A stretch of 64,000 nucleotides of DNA from Paraburkholderia susongensis. Its GTDB lineage: Bacteria; Pseudomonadota; Gammaproteobacteria; Burkholderiales; Burkholderiaceae. The stretch lies in contig NZ_FXAT01000005.1 of assembly GCF_900177725.1 (NCBI RefSeq), positions 248,001-312,000 of the forward strand. Reading direction: 5' to 3'. Each line of letters opens with the position of its first letter. Position 1 is the first letter of the stretch. The translations under genes and the position numbers were made by a program. Below are positions 26,064-35,156 of the stretch, in pieces. The notes under the pieces are model-generated. The model ran no database searches, was not told the DNA's origin, and saw only the letters and a list, made by a program, of their open reading frames with translations.

Positions 26064-28352
26064 TTACGCCACCGCCTCCAACCCAAACGGTGTGTCCCTC
26101 AACCGCCGCCCCGTCAACCTGAACACCGCATTCGACACCGCCGGCGCGACCGAGGGGCTCGACAACTCGCCAACCCCACCCGGCTTGGCGGGATCGCCCT
26201 GCACGATATGGATATCGATCTCCGGCATATCGCTCATCCGCATCACGCGGTACGTATCAAAGTTCTTTTGCTCGACTCTGCCGTGCCGGATATCGATGCG
26301 ATCCGCCGTCGCATGGCCAAGCCCCCACATCAGTCCGCCACACAGTTGCTCCTCGACCCCGCCTGGCGACACCGCCAATCCGCAATCAGCCACACACGTC
26401 AGCTTCTCGACCACCACGCCCTTGTCGTTGCGCCTCACCCGCGCCACTACCGCGATATAGCTGCTGTACGCCTGATTCGTCGCCACCCCCAACGCCGTGC
26501 CGTCAGGCAGCGGCTGTCCCCAACCGGCCCGCGCCGCCGCCTCGCGCAGCACAGCCGCATGCCGCGGGTCCTTCATATGCGCGAGCCGGAAATCCACCGG
26601 ATCGCGCTGCGCCGCATGCGCCGCCTCATCCATGAACGACTCCACGGCGAACACGTTCGGGATATAACTCACCGCCCGATACCAGCCAGTCGGCACGCCG
26701 GTTTCGTGACGCACCCAGCCAAGATCGACGTGCGGCGCGTCATAAGCGAACTCGTACTTGCTGATCGCTTCGGTCGTGCTGTAGTCCATCCGGTCCGGAC
26801 GATCGAAATACCCCGGCTCCCATTGTTCCGCCGAGGCGGGCATCACCGCGCGCAATTGCAGCGTAATGAGATTGCCGCTCGCGTCGAATGCGGCTTTGGC
26901 ACGGTGGTAACTCGCCGAGTGATAGAACAACGCGCGCATTTCGTCTTCGCGGCTGTTCATCAGCTTGACCGGCTTGCCGGTCTTCAGCGTGAGCCATGTC
27001 ACTTCGAATAACCAGTACTTCGATTCGCGCGAGCCGAAGCTGCCGCCCGAGACGAGCTCATGCAAGCTCACGCGTTCAGCGGGAATACCGCCGATCACCT
27101 CGGCCGCCTCCTGCACCGTGGAAGGCACTTGCAGACCGCCCCAGTACTCGATGGAGCCGTCCTTCGCCCAGGCGGTGACGTTGATCGGTTCGAGTGCATT
27201 CTGTGCCTTGTAGGGCATCGAATACGAAGCTTCGATCACGCGCGCGTCGCGCGGCCACGCCGTTTTTGGATCACCGGTCTGAATCGTCGGCACCACCCGA
27301 GCGACGGGATCGTCGAGCCATGCAGCCTGACGGACAGCAAGCGTGCTGCTGTCGAAGGTTTCCAGCGGACTGTCTTCCCACTCCACCTTCAGCGCGGCCT
27401 GCCCTTTATGCGCCGACCAATAGTCGTCGGCGAGCACGGCAACGCCCGCCTGATTGCCGCCGAGCACATCGGGACGGCCAGGAATCTGCACCACCTGCCG
27501 CACGCCCGGAACCGCCAACGCGGCCTTGGCGTCGGCGCTGCGCACACGGGCGTCGATCACCGGCGCGCGCGAGACGACAGCCACCAGCATGCCCGGCAAG
27601 GACACGTCGATGCTGTACGGAAACGTTCCCCTTGCCTTCTGCGCGGCGCCGCGTTTCTTCTGCAATTTGCCGATGTACCTGAACTGCGCCGGATCTTTCA
27701 GCGTCACCTCTTTCGGCGCGGGCAATTGCGCCGCGATCCGCGCGAGCGAACCGTAGTTCGCGCGCCTGCCGCTGGCCTTGTCGATCACTGCCCCGTCCTG
27801 CGTCGAACACGCCGACGGCGCCACCTTCCACTGTGCCGCGGCGGCGGCAATCAGCATCGCGCGCGCGGTCGCCCCTGCCCGCCGCAAGCGGTCGTACTCC
27901 AGCGCAACGCTCGTGCTCCCGCCCGTCGAAAACACCTTCCACAGCGGATGAATGTAGTCGCCATAGAACGGATTCTCCGGCGTGATGACCTCCACGCGAA
28001 ACGGATCGACGTCCAGTTCCTCCGCCACCACCGCAGCGAGCGCGGTACGCGTGCCCGTGCCGGAGTCGTGCTTATGGACAACCAGCTTGATCGTATCGTC
28101 GGGCAGCACGCGCACCCACGCATTCGGCTCGAATTCGCCCGGCTGCGGCCTGGGATCGCCGCTCGCATTGCCGCTCGCATTACTGCCCTTCGCCGACGCC
28201 GCCGGCAACTGGAAGCCGATGGCGAGGCCCGAGGCCAGCAACGCCGAACTCTCCTTGATGAAGCGGCGGCGCGCAGCGCCGTGAGCGCCAGTCAGCGCTT
28301 CTTTGCAGGCTTCTTTGCAGGCCTCTCTGTTGGCTTTGTGGTCGTTACGCAT
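26064..28352 (-). CDS. xanthine dehydrogenase/aldehyde oxidase family molybdenum-binding subunit (IorB-like)
   Basis: A 762-residue molybdopterin-binding large subunit. A twin-arginine signal (RRRFIKESSALLASGLAIGF) targets the folded enzyme to the periplasm. SGGSFGSRESKYW and the C-terminal GVGELSSPSVAPAVSNA, with its catalytic Glu, are molybdenum hydroxylase motifs. The single large chain resembles isoquinoline 1-oxidoreductase beta subunits. Its ATG overlaps the stop of the iron-sulfur subunit by one base (TGATG). Longer in-frame sequence upstream is only a shadow of that gene. The N-terminus has a duplicated EACK from a 12-bp repeat. Substrate may be an N-heterocycle or aldehyde. Confidence 0.88.
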   Translation of the reverse strand: MRNDHKANREACKEACKEALTGAHGAARRRFIKESSALLASGLAIGFQLPAASAKGSNASGNASGDPRPQPGEFEPNAWVRVLPDDTIKLVVHKHDSGTGTRTALAAVVAEELDVDPFRVEVITPENPFYGDYIHPLWKVFSTGGSTSVALEYDRLRRAGATARAMLIAAAAAQWKVAPSACSTQDGAVIDKASGRRANYGSLARIAAQLPAPKEVTLKDPAQFRYIGKLQKKRGAAQKARGTFPYSIDVSLPGMLVAVVSRAPVIDARVRSADAKAALAVPGVRQVVQIPGRPDVLGGNQAGVAVLADDYWSAHKGQAALKVEWEDSPLETFDSSTLAVRQAAWLDDPVARVVPTIQTGDPKTAWPRDARVIEASYSMPYKAQNALEPINVTAWAKDGSIEYWGGLQVPSTVQEAAEVIGGIPAERVSLHELVSGGSFGSRESKYWLFEVTWLTLKTGKPVKLMNSREDEMRALFYHSASYHRAKAAFDASGNLITLQLRAVMPASAEQWEPGYFDRPDRMDYSTTEAISKYEFAYDAPHVDLGWVRHETGVPTGWYRAVSYIPNVFAVESFMDEAAHAAQRDPVDFRLAHMKDPRHAAVLREAAARAGWGQPLPDGTALGVATNQAYSSYIAVVARVRRNDKGVVVEKLTCVADCGLAVSPGGVEEQLCGGLMWGLGHATADRIDIRHGRVEQKNFDTYRVMRMSDMPEIDIHIVQGDPAKPGGVGELSSPSVAPAVSNAVFRLTGRRLRDTPFGLEAVA
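28297..28320. repeat. 12-bp tandem duplication in the Tat leader of the Mo subunit
   Basis: GCTTCTTTGCAG occurs twice in direct succession (28297-28308 and 28309-28320). On the coding strand this adds a second Glu-Ala-Cys-Lys to the leader ahead of the twin-arginine motif. It is in frame and probably harmless. Confidence 0.8.
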
Positions 28353-28879
28353 CAAGCCTCCCTCGTCATCGCATGCGAGGAGCAGGCGGACGCGCAGGCG
28401 GGCATGTCTACCGCTGCCAATGCAGGATCGCCCGACGCCGCTCGCTTGATCGCCCGGCGAATCCGCCCATACGTGCCGCAGCGGCAGATATTTCCCGACA
28501 TCGCCGCCGTGATGGTCTCGTCGGTGACGGCCGGCTTGTCCTTGAGAAACGCCGCCGCCTGCATCAATTGGCCGGACTGGCAGTAGCCGCATTGCGGCAC
28601 GTCCTCGGCGACCCACGCGAGTTGCAGCGGGTGCCGGCCGTCTTTCGACAGACCCTCGATCGTCGTGATGCGTTTGCCGGCCACGACGGTAATCGGCAGC
28701 AAACAGGAACGCACCGCCTCGCCTTCCAGATGCACCGTGCACGCTCCACAGAAGCCGCCGCCGCAGCCGAATTTCGTGCCGGTCAATTTGAGCCGGTCGC
28801 GTAACACCCACAACAGGGGCATGTCTTCCGGTACATTGTCGAGAGAGTGCCGCGTGTCGTTGACCACGATCTCGATCAT
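28352..28879 (-). CDS. (2Fe-2S)-binding small subunit of molybdenum hydroxylase (IorA-like)
   Basis: A 175-residue electron-transfer subunit with two [2Fe-2S] domains. The plant-ferredoxin-type cluster uses Cys in [18 protein letters not shown] plus a downstream Cys (VRSCLLP); the helical domain uses [13 protein letters not shown] and [12 protein letters not shown]. It passes electrons from the molybdenum site of the next gene's product. The ATG at 28879 has AGGAGA eight bases upstream; a 20-codon longer frame lacks one. No FAD subunit or cytochrome c gene is adjacent, so the final electron acceptor is encoded elsewhere. Confidence 0.92.
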   Translation of the reverse strand: MIEIVVNDTRHSLDNVPEDMPLLWVLRDRLKLTGTKFGCGGGFCGACTVHLEGEAVRSCLLPITVVAGKRITTIEGLSKDGRHPLQLAWVAEDVPQCGYCQSGQLMQAAAFLKDKPAVTDETITAAMSGNICRCGTYGRIRRAIKRAASGDPALAAVDMPACASACSSHAMTREA

Positions 28880-28985
28880 GGGCTGTCTCCTGAATGGTAT
28901 GGTGCAGCGCGGTGTGTGCCGGTGTGCATTGGCATGCATCGGTGTGCATCACAAACCCCGCGTGCTCGAGGCCATTATTGAAAGC

Positions 28986-28999
28986 CGTTAAACATAACG
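28986..28999. promoter_or_regulatory. small dyad in the Mo hydroxylase/LysR divergent promoter
   Basis: CGTTA-AACA-TAACG forms a perfect 5-bp inverted repeat between the divergent starts at 28879 and 29044. A LysR-type site is possible. Confidence 0.3.
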
Positions 29000-29043
29000 C
29001 CAGCGACCATTTCTTCCATCACCCGTAAGTCCGGCTAACACCC

Positions 29044-29940
29044 ATGTTGAAGCGCTATCCGTCCATTCAGTCGATGCAGACCTTCCTGCAGGCCGCGCGC
29101 GTCGGCAGTTTTTCGAGTGCGGCACGGCAGTTGTCGCTCACGCATAGCGCGATCAGCCAGCAGATCCGCACGCTCGAAGAGTTCGTCGGCCAGCCGCTCT
29201 TCATGCGCGAAGGCGGCCGCGTCGTGCTGACCGACGCGGGCGTGCTGTTTGCGAATCAGTTGACGGATGGCTTCGAGCAGATCGATCGAGCCTTGTCGTC
29301 GGTGACGGAGCGCACGGTCAAGCAGTCGATCACGCTCGACGTCGATCCCGAACTCGCGCAAAGCTGGCTGGTAGCGCGTTTGCCCGCCCTGCTCGGCGCG
29401 TTGACGGGCACGTCGTTGACCGTGCTGTCCACGCCGCGTCACGAGCGCAGCGCATTCGAGCGTGTGGATCTCGCGCTGCGCTACGGCTATGGCGAATGGG
29501 ACGGCTTCGAGAATGCGCTGATGTGCGGCGATCGTTTGACGGCGGTCGGCTCGCCTTCGCTGTTGCGCTCGCGCGGCCTCAGCCTGCCGCTCACGCCGGC
29601 GCAACTGCTGGAGCTGCCGTTGCTCGGCTACACGAAGCGTTCATGGATTCCCTGGCTTGCCGCGGCGGGCATGCCCACCGTCGAGCCCGACGCGGTCGCC
29701 GTATTCGACAACGCCGCGGGCCTGATCGCCGCCGCCAGCGCGGGCGTCGGCGTGGGTCTCGCGCGCGGCCTGCTCGCCGCCGACGCCCGGCGCAATGGCC
29801 ATCTGGTTGAACTCACGCAGGTCGAGATTCCCACGCACTACAACCTCTACGCCGTGTGGCCCCGTGAGAAAGCCGGGCGCGTGGCTGCGCTGATCGGCGT
29901 GATACGCGACCTGGTCGCGCAAACAGCGGGCGCGCGTTAG
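29044..29940 (+). CDS. LysR family regulator (GcvA-like)
   Basis: A 298-residue LysR regulator. The helix-turn-helix (FLQAARVGSFSSAARQLSL, SAISQQIRTLEEFV) is at residues 10-60, followed by the effector domain with LAQSWLVARLPALL, as in the GcvA/AmpR-like branch. It is divergent from the molybdenum hydroxylase genes, which it probably controls. Its stop (TAG) overlaps the stop (TAA) of the oppositely oriented LysR gene by four bases. Confidence 0.9.
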   Translation: MLKRYPSIQSMQTFLQAARVGSFSSAARQLSLTHSAISQQIRTLEEFVGQPLFMREGGRVVLTDAGVLFANQLTDGFEQIDRALSSVTERTVKQSITLDVDPELAQSWLVARLPALLGALTGTSLTVLSTPRHERSAFERVDLALRYGYGEWDGFENALMCGDRLTAVGSPSLLRSRGLSLPLTPAQLLELPLLGYTKRSWIPWLAAAGMPTVEPDAVAVFDNAAGLIAAASAGVGVGLARGLLAADARRNGHLVELTQVEIPTHYNLYAVWPREKAGRVAALIGVIRDLVAQTAGAR

Positions 29941-30824
29941 CTCGTACCGGCAGCCACTTCCCGCAGGGTTTCGAGAAACAGCGACAGCACTGGCGACGAC
30001 TCGCCCGCACGATAGCGCGCGTGCAGCGACACGTCGGGACGCGGCTCGGTCATCGGCACGAAGGCGACGCCGCCGGTCGACAGTTGCCGCGCCGAGGAAG
30101 GCAGCAACGCGACGCCCAGCCCTTCGCGCACGAGGCACAGCAGCGTATATACCTCCACCACCTCCTGCTCGATCTTCGGCGTGAACCCTGCTTCGACGCA
30201 ACAGTCCTGTAAAAAGCTCGCCAGTTGCGATTGCCGCAACCCGAACGACACGAAGCGCTCCGCCGCCAACTCACGCAACACAATCTCCTTGCGCGAAGCC
30301 AGCGGATGCCCCAACGGCAACGCGAGCACCGCCGACTCGCGCAGCACGGCTTCGCTTTGAACCTCCGGGTCCTCGTGCGCGACGCGAAAGAAACACACAT
30401 CGAGCCTGCGCTCCTTGAGCGCGAGAATCTGCGCGGCAGGCGTCATCTCGTGCAGGGTCCAGCGCACTTGCGGATGTCTTTGCGCGAATACCCGCAGCGC
30501 GCGCGGAATCGGCTCGACCATCGCCGAGCTAATGATGCCGATCTCGAGACTGCCCACTTCGCCGCGCCCCGCACAGCGCGTCAGATCGATCGCGCGCTCG
30601 AACTGCGCGAAGATCAGCGGCACCTGTTCTTTAAGTGTTTTCCCTGCCTCGGTGAGTTCGACACGGTGCTGCGAGCGCATGAACAACGCGGTACCCATCT
30701 CCTCTTCCAGGATGCGGATCTGCTGGCTCAGCGGCGGCTGGGAAATGTGCAGCCGCGCGGCTGCCCGGCCGAAATGCAGTTCGTCGGCAAGCACCGCGAA
30801 GTAACGCAACAGCCTGATGTCCAT
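29937..30824 (-). CDS. LysR family regulator of the amidohydrolase/UbiD cluster
   Basis: A 295-residue LysR regulator of the CatM/BenM/CbbR-like group. It begins MDIRLLRYFAVLADELHFGRAAARLHISQPPLSQQIRILEEE (split by function: helix-turn-helix at about 18-40), and the effector domain includes FCPR-like RVAHEDPEVQSEAVLRES. It is divergent from the amidohydrolase at 31066 with 240 bases between starts. This makes it the probable activator of the 31-40 kb catabolic run. Confidence 0.9.
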   Translation of the reverse strand: MDIRLLRYFAVLADELHFGRAAARLHISQPPLSQQIRILEEEMGTALFMRSQHRVELTEAGKTLKEQVPLIFAQFERAIDLTRCAGRGEVGSLEIGIISSAMVEPIPRALRVFAQRHPQVRWTLHEMTPAAQILALKERRLDVCFFRVAHEDPEVQSEAVLRESAVLALPLGHPLASRKEIVLRELAAERFVSFGLRQSQLASFLQDCCVEAGFTPKIEQEVVEVYTLLCLVREGLGVALLPSSARQLSTGGVAFVPMTEPRPDVSLHARYRAGESSPVLSLFLETLREVAAGTS

Positions 30825-31065
30825 ATCGGGAACGTATCAAGATCGTGATTAAAAAATATTGTACAGAGCGCTTTTGTCTTGTGAGACTGCATCGCAAGCA
30901 GCAGTGCACATCAGTGTGACACTCGATGCCGGCGAGGGGAAGGCGCACAAGCACGGCGCCTTGCAAAAGGCCGCATGGGCAAGCCCAACGGGCTGAGTTC
31001 CATCGATGCGCCTGCCCGCGATCCGGCAACTGGATACACCAGTTCCTCTCAAGGAGATCGAGTAC

Positions 31066-32022
31066 ATGATCATCGACACTAGCTGTTACCCGACCAACCT
31101 GGTCGACCTCGCGTGGCGCCATGACGGCGAGCCATTTTCCGGCGAGCGTCTGATCGAGGTGATGGACGGCCCTTACATCATCAACGGCAAGCCTCGCCGC
31201 ATCGACAAAGCCTTCATTCAGCCGCCGCAAGGCAACACCATCTATACGTGGACCGACGGCGAACGCACGGGCCGCGAGTCGATCGACGACTACATGGCGT
31301 ACACGGTCGAAATGGTTCAGAAGTATCCGGACCGTCTGCTCGGCTGCTTCGTCTACAACCCGCGCTGCGGCCCCGAGAACGGCGCCGAAGCCATCGAGTT
31401 CTACGCGAAGGAGCATGGCTTCAGGATGGTGCAGCTGCAGGCCAACATGCACGCGTACCGCCCCGACCGCGCACTCGACTGGCTGCGTCCCGCTTTGCGC
31501 AAATGCGCGGATCTCGGCCTGCTGGTGAAGCTGCACACCGGTGACGGCCCATACAGCATTCCGAGCGAATGGTATCCGCTGATCCGCGAATTCCCCTCGG
31601 TGAATTTCATCATGGCGCACTTCGGCGTGCAAACGGGTGGCGTGTATTGCTTCGAGCCCTATCAGATGGCGCTCGATACGCCGAACGTGTACTGCGAATC
31701 GAGTTGGTGCCTGCAATCGCGCATCGTCGAATTCGCGAAGGTGCTGCCCACGCACAAGATTCTCTATGGTTCGGACACGCCGCCGAACGAGCCGGGCATG
31801 TGGCTGCGCCTGCTCGAAGTGCTGTGCCACGAGCCGCCGCAAGGCCTGAACCTCGACGAGGACACCCTCGAGGACTATCTCGGCAACAACCTCGCCCGCA
31901 TGATCGGCCTCGAGCCGAGCGCGCCGCCGCGCAGCGTCGAGGAAGCCCAAGCCTATCTGAAACACCATGCCGGTGCCGCGAAGAAACATGCGCACGAGGC
32001 CGACTACGCAGGAGTCCGCTGA
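31066..32022 (+). CDS. amidohydrolase-like protein lacking the HxH metal motif
   Basis: A 318-residue TIM-barrel protein, closely similar over its whole length to the next gene product (shared DGPYIINGKPRRID, NPRxGPENGA, RPDRALDWLRP, HTGDGP, PPNEPGMWLR). It is an ACMSD-type fold, but where the partner has DTHLHP this protein has DTSCYP, so both N-terminal metal His are gone. The internal His (KLHTGDGP) and Asp (GSDTPP) are kept. AAGGAG precedes the ATG. The stop overlaps the next start (TGATG). It may be a structural or regulatory subunit of a heteromer rather than an enzyme on its own. Confidence 0.85.
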   Translation: MIIDTSCYPTNLVDLAWRHDGEPFSGERLIEVMDGPYIINGKPRRIDKAFIQPPQGNTIYTWTDGERTGRESIDDYMAYTVEMVQKYPDRLLGCFVYNPRCGPENGAEAIEFYAKEHGFRMVQLQANMHAYRPDRALDWLRPALRKCADLGLLVKLHTGDGPYSIPSEWYPLIREFPSVNFIMAHFGVQTGGVYCFEPYQMALDTPNVYCESSWCLQSRIVEFAKVLPTHKILYGSDTPPNEPGMWLRLLEVLCHEPPQGLNLDEDTLEDYLGNNLARMIGLEPSAPPRSVEEAQAYLKHHAGAAKKHAHEADYAGVR

Positions 32023-32948
32023 TGATCATCGATACCCATCTGCACCCCACCAATCTCGTCGACGAAGCATGGCGCCATACCGGCGAGCCGTTTACCGGCG
32101 AACGCCTGCTGAAGATGATGGACGGCCCGTACATCATCAACGGCAAGCCGCGCCGCATCGACATGGGCTTCATCCAGCCGCCGCCGGGCAACACGGGCTA
32201 TCGCGACGGCAACCGCCGCGGCCGCGAAGGCATTCGCGATTACATGTCGTATATCGCCGAACTCACGCAGAAATACCCGGATCGCTTTATCGGCAACTTC
32301 ACCTACAACCCGCGTTGGGGCCCGGAAAACGGCGCGGCCGAACTCGAATTCCACGTGAGGGAGTACGGCTTCAAGATGCTCAAGCTGCACGCGAACATGC
32401 ACGGCTACCGGCCGGATCGCGCGCTCGACTGGCTGCGTCCGGCCATGAAGAAATGCGCGGAGCTCGGCGTGGTCGTGCTGATTCACACCGGCGACGGACC
32501 GTACACGATCCCGACGCAGTTCTACCCGATCATCCGCGAATTCCCGATGGTGAACTTCATCATCGGTCACTTCGGAATCCAGACGGGTGGCAACTACTCG
32601 TTCGAAGCGTTCTGGATGGCGATGGATACGCCGAACGTGTACTGCGAATCGGGCTGGTGCTATCAGTCGCGCATCGTCGAATTCGCTCGCGAACTGCCGC
32701 GCAACAAGATCGTGTTCGGCACGGATTCGCCGCCGAACGAGCCCGGCATGTGGCTGCGCGAGCTCGAAATGCTGTGCGGCCCCGCGCCCCAAGGCATGAA
32801 TCTCGATGAGGATGGTCTCGAAGACTACATGGGCAACAACATCGCCCGTCTGGTCGGGATCGAGCCGACCAAACCTCCGAAAGATCTCGCCGAAGCGGAG
32901 AAACGTTTGAAGGCGACTTACGTGCATGACGTCGCCCAGCCGGCCTGA
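32022..32948 (+). CDS. amidohydrolase family protein (ACMSD-type), intact metal site
   Basis: A 308-residue amidohydrolase with a complete metal site: DTHLHP at residues 4-9 (HxH), IHTGDGP, IGHFGIQ and FGTDSPP. It is the paralogue of the preceding gene and is translationally coupled to it by a one-base overlap. Known relatives decarboxylate aromatic or pyridine-type acids or hydrolyse lactones/amides. Its cluster includes UbiD/UbiX decarboxylase genes and a CobW-family GTPase that could supply its metal. The substrate is not assignable. Confidence 0.87.
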   Translation: MIIDTHLHPTNLVDEAWRHTGEPFTGERLLKMMDGPYIINGKPRRIDMGFIQPPPGNTGYRDGNRRGREGIRDYMSYIAELTQKYPDRFIGNFTYNPRWGPENGAAELEFHVREYGFKMLKLHANMHGYRPDRALDWLRPAMKKCAELGVVVLIHTGDGPYTIPTQFYPIIREFPMVNFIIGHFGIQTGGNYSFEAFWMAMDTPNVYCESGWCYQSRIVEFARELPRNKIVFGTDSPPNEPGMWLRELEMLCGPAPQGMNLDEDGLEDYMGNNIARLVGIEPTKPPKDLAEAEKRLKATYVHDVAQPA

Positions 32949-33086
32949 CGAGAACTGATGCCTGAACGGCGGGCGCGGTCAGCACCGCGCCCGGCTGGCT
33001 GGCTGGCATCGCGCGCTTGCCTCAGTCTGCTTCAGTTTGCTTTATTCAGCGGTTTGCGATCGTTTTCGCTTTCGACGGAGTTCACT

Positions 33087-34481
33087 ATGGCGGATAACCT
33101 TTTCCGCGCCACCCAGGATTTTCATCGCTTTGCGCTGACGTATCGCGATCGCTATCCCGACGACGTCCTGACGCTTTCCCAACCGCTCTCCGCCGATCAG
33201 GACGTGACGGCCGTCGTCGCGGAACTGGCCGCGCGCGGCCAGCATCCGATGCTGATCTGCGAAACGGTCGAGGGCATCACGACGCCGCTCGTCACCAATT
33301 TCTTCGCGTCGCGCACCCGCATTGGACGCCTGTTCGACGTGGACGCGTCCGGCCTGTTCGACGCCTATCAGCAACGCGCCAATGCGCCTATCGCACCCGT
33401 GTTCGTCGCGAACGGTCCGGTGCTCGACCAGGTAATTGAAAGCGACGCCGTCGATCTCGCGCAACTGCCCATGATCCGCCACTTCGAGACCGATCGCGGC
33501 CCCTACGTCACCAATGCGGTGATCGTCGCCGAAGATCCGGTCACGGGCGTGGCGAATCTCAGCTATCACCGTTCCATGCGGCATGCGAAAAACGCGCTCG
33601 CCACCAGCCTGCATTCGCGCGGTCATCTCTGGCGCATGCTGCAAACGGCCAAGGCGCGCGGCGACACGTTGAAGGTCGCCATGGTGATCGGCGCACATCC
33701 GTTGTTCATGCTGGCCGCCGCTGCCCGCGTTCCGTTCGGCACCGACGAGCGCGCGATTGCAGGAGGTCTCTTCGGCGCGCCGCTGGAACTGGTGCGCACG
33801 CCGCGTTACGGCATTGGCGTGCCCGCTTGCGCCGAGTTCGTGCTGGAAGGCACGATCGATCCGGAAGCACGCGCCGACGAAGGCCCGTTCGGCGAATTCA
33901 CCGGCTATTCGTCGGACCGCTCGACCAACAACGTGCTGCGCGTCGACACCATGATGCGGCGTAACGATGCATGGCTCGTCGATGTGGTCGGCGGTCCGTA
34001 CGCGGAACATCTGACGCTTGCGCGGCTGCCGCGCGAAGCGGAGATGAGCGAAAAGCTCAAGGCGCGCTTTCCCTCGGTCACCGCGCTGCACTATCCGAAC
34101 TCCGGCACGCACTTTCACTGCTACGTCGCGTTGAATCAGACCCGCGACGGCGAAGCGCGCCAGATCATGCTCGCGCTGCTCGGTTGGGACCCGTATCTGA
34201 AGAACGTCGTGGCGGTCGACAGCGACGTCGACATCACCAACGACTCGCAGGTCCTGTGGGCGATCGCCACGCATTCCCAACCACACCAGGACGTGTTTAT
34301 CGTCGACGGTTTGCCCGGTAGCCCGCTCGATCCGTCCTCGTCCGCGGCCGGCACGACGTCGCGCATGGGCATCGATGCAACGCGTGGCTCGCAGTTCGAC
34401 GGCATCCGCGCGCGCATCGGCGAAACCGCCACGCTCCGCGCGACGGACATTCTGGCTCGCGCCACGGGAGCACAGCGATGA
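33087..34481 (+). CDS. UbiD family decarboxylase
   Basis: A 464-residue UbiD-type protein, a prenylated-FMN-dependent reversible decarboxylase of aromatic or alpha,beta-unsaturated acids. Typical blocks are seen: ATSLHSRGHLWRML, HPLFMLAAAARVPFGTDE, and the catalytic-region EGPFGEFTGYSS with its Glu-rich active site; later DVDITNDSQVLWAIATH is the usual C-terminal motif. GGAG precedes the ATG at 33087; the in-frame stretch before it is unrelated. It overlaps ubiX by four bases, which makes the cofactor in the same transcript. Substrate could be a hydroxybenzoate, pyrrole or other heteroaromatic acid. Confidence 0.92.
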   Translation: MADNLFRATQDFHRFALTYRDRYPDDVLTLSQPLSADQDVTAVVAELAARGQHPMLICETVEGITTPLVTNFFASRTRIGRLFDVDASGLFDAYQQRANAPIAPVFVANGPVLDQVIESDAVDLAQLPMIRHFETDRGPYVTNAVIVAEDPVTGVANLSYHRSMRHAKNALATSLHSRGHLWRMLQTAKARGDTLKVAMVIGAHPLFMLAAAARVPFGTDERAIAGGLFGAPLELVRTPRYGIGVPACAEFVLEGTIDPEARADEGPFGEFTGYSSDRSTNNVLRVDTMMRRNDAWLVDVVGGPYAEHLTLARLPREAEMSEKLKARFPSVTALHYPNSGTHFHCYVALNQTRDGEARQIMLALLGWDPYLKNVVAVDSDVDITNDSQVLWAIATHSQPHQDVFIVDGLPGSPLDPSSSAAGTTSRMGIDATRGSQFDGIRARIGETATLRATDILARATGAQR

Positions 34482-35116
34482 CCCCGCTGCGGCTCGTGGT
34501 CGGCATCAGCGGCGCCTCCGGCTTTACGTATGGCGTGCGCCTGCTGCAACTGCTGCGTCAGCTCGAAATCGAAACGCATCTGACCGTCTCGCGCAGCGCC
34601 CTGCTCACGATGACGCACGAAACCGGGCACAAGTTCGCCGACGTGAGCGCGCTCGCCAGCTTCACCTATCGTTGCGACGACATGGCCGCCGCGATCTCCA
34701 GCGGCTCGTTCCGGTCGCTCGGCATGATCGTCGCGCCCTGTTCGATGAAGACGCTTGCCGAAATTGCCAACGGCATGTCGTCGAGCCTGATTTCACGCGC
34801 CGCCGACGTCACGTTGAAAGAGCGCCGCCCGCTGGTGCTGCTCGCGCGCGAAACCCCCTACACGCTCGCGCATTTGCGCAACATGACCGCGGTGACGGAA
34901 ATGGGCGCAATCGTCGCGCCGCCCGTGCCAGCCTTTTACGCGCGCCCGGATTCGCTCGACCAGATGATCGACCACACGCTCGGCCGCGTGCTCGATCTGT
35001 TCGGTCTCGAGGCGGGCACCGTCAGGCGCTGGCGAGAGATGGAATCCACAGCGGAGTCCACAGCGGAGTCCACAGCGCAATCCGCAGCAGAAGTACAGGC
35101 ACCGCAGATCGCCTGA
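34478..35116 (+). CDS. ubiX: UbiX family flavin prenyltransferase
   Basis: A 212-residue flavoprotein making prenylated FMN from FMN and dimethylallyl phosphate for the UbiD partner. The N-terminal [18 protein letters not shown] flavin/phosphate loop is typical, as are the [18 protein letters not shown] and [18 protein letters not shown] segments. The start overlaps the ubiD stop (ATGA). The C-terminal tail, beyond about residue 186, is a tandem-repeat extension (EST-A units) absent from the core family and probably non-essential. A housekeeping ubiX probably exists elsewhere; this copy looks pathway-dedicated. Confidence 0.92.
   Translation: MTPLRLVVGISGASGFTYGVRLLQLLRQLEIETHLTVSRSALLTMTHETGHKFADVSALASFTYRCDDMAAAISSGSFRSLGMIVAPCSMKTLAEIANGMSSSLISRAADVTLKERRPLVLLARETPYTLAHLRNMTAVTEMGAIVAPPVPAFYARPDSLDQMIDHTLGRVLDLFGLEAGTVRRWREMESTAESTAESTAQSAAEVQAPQIA
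35042..35089. repeat. four 12-bp repeats in the 3' end of ubiX
   Basis: Units start at 35042, 35054, 35066 and 35078. The first three read GARTCCACAGCG and the fourth is diverged (CAATCCGCAGCA). They encode Glu-Ser-Thr-Ala repeats, in frame, in the tail of UbiX. Copy number probably varies by slippage. Confidence 0.85.
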
Positions 35117-35156
35117 TAGCCGAATCGCAGTACGAACGAAGAAACGGAGACGAGCC

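Noticed and set aside
27060-28586. Long open frame (508 codons) antisense to the molybdenum subunit
   Set aside because: It is Arg/His-rich with no domain, no ribosome-binding site and lies opposite a well-supported gene; a high-GC shadow.
26064-28952. A single 962-codon open frame that could be read as a fused iron-sulfur/molybdenum protein
   Set aside because: Its first 200 codons are the wrong-frame reading of the (2Fe-2S) gene; the true large subunit starts at 28352 with a TGATG overlap and a Tat signal.
33042-34286. Open frame (414 codons) antisense to ubiD
   Set aside because: No family resemblance; UbiD motifs are clear on the other strand.
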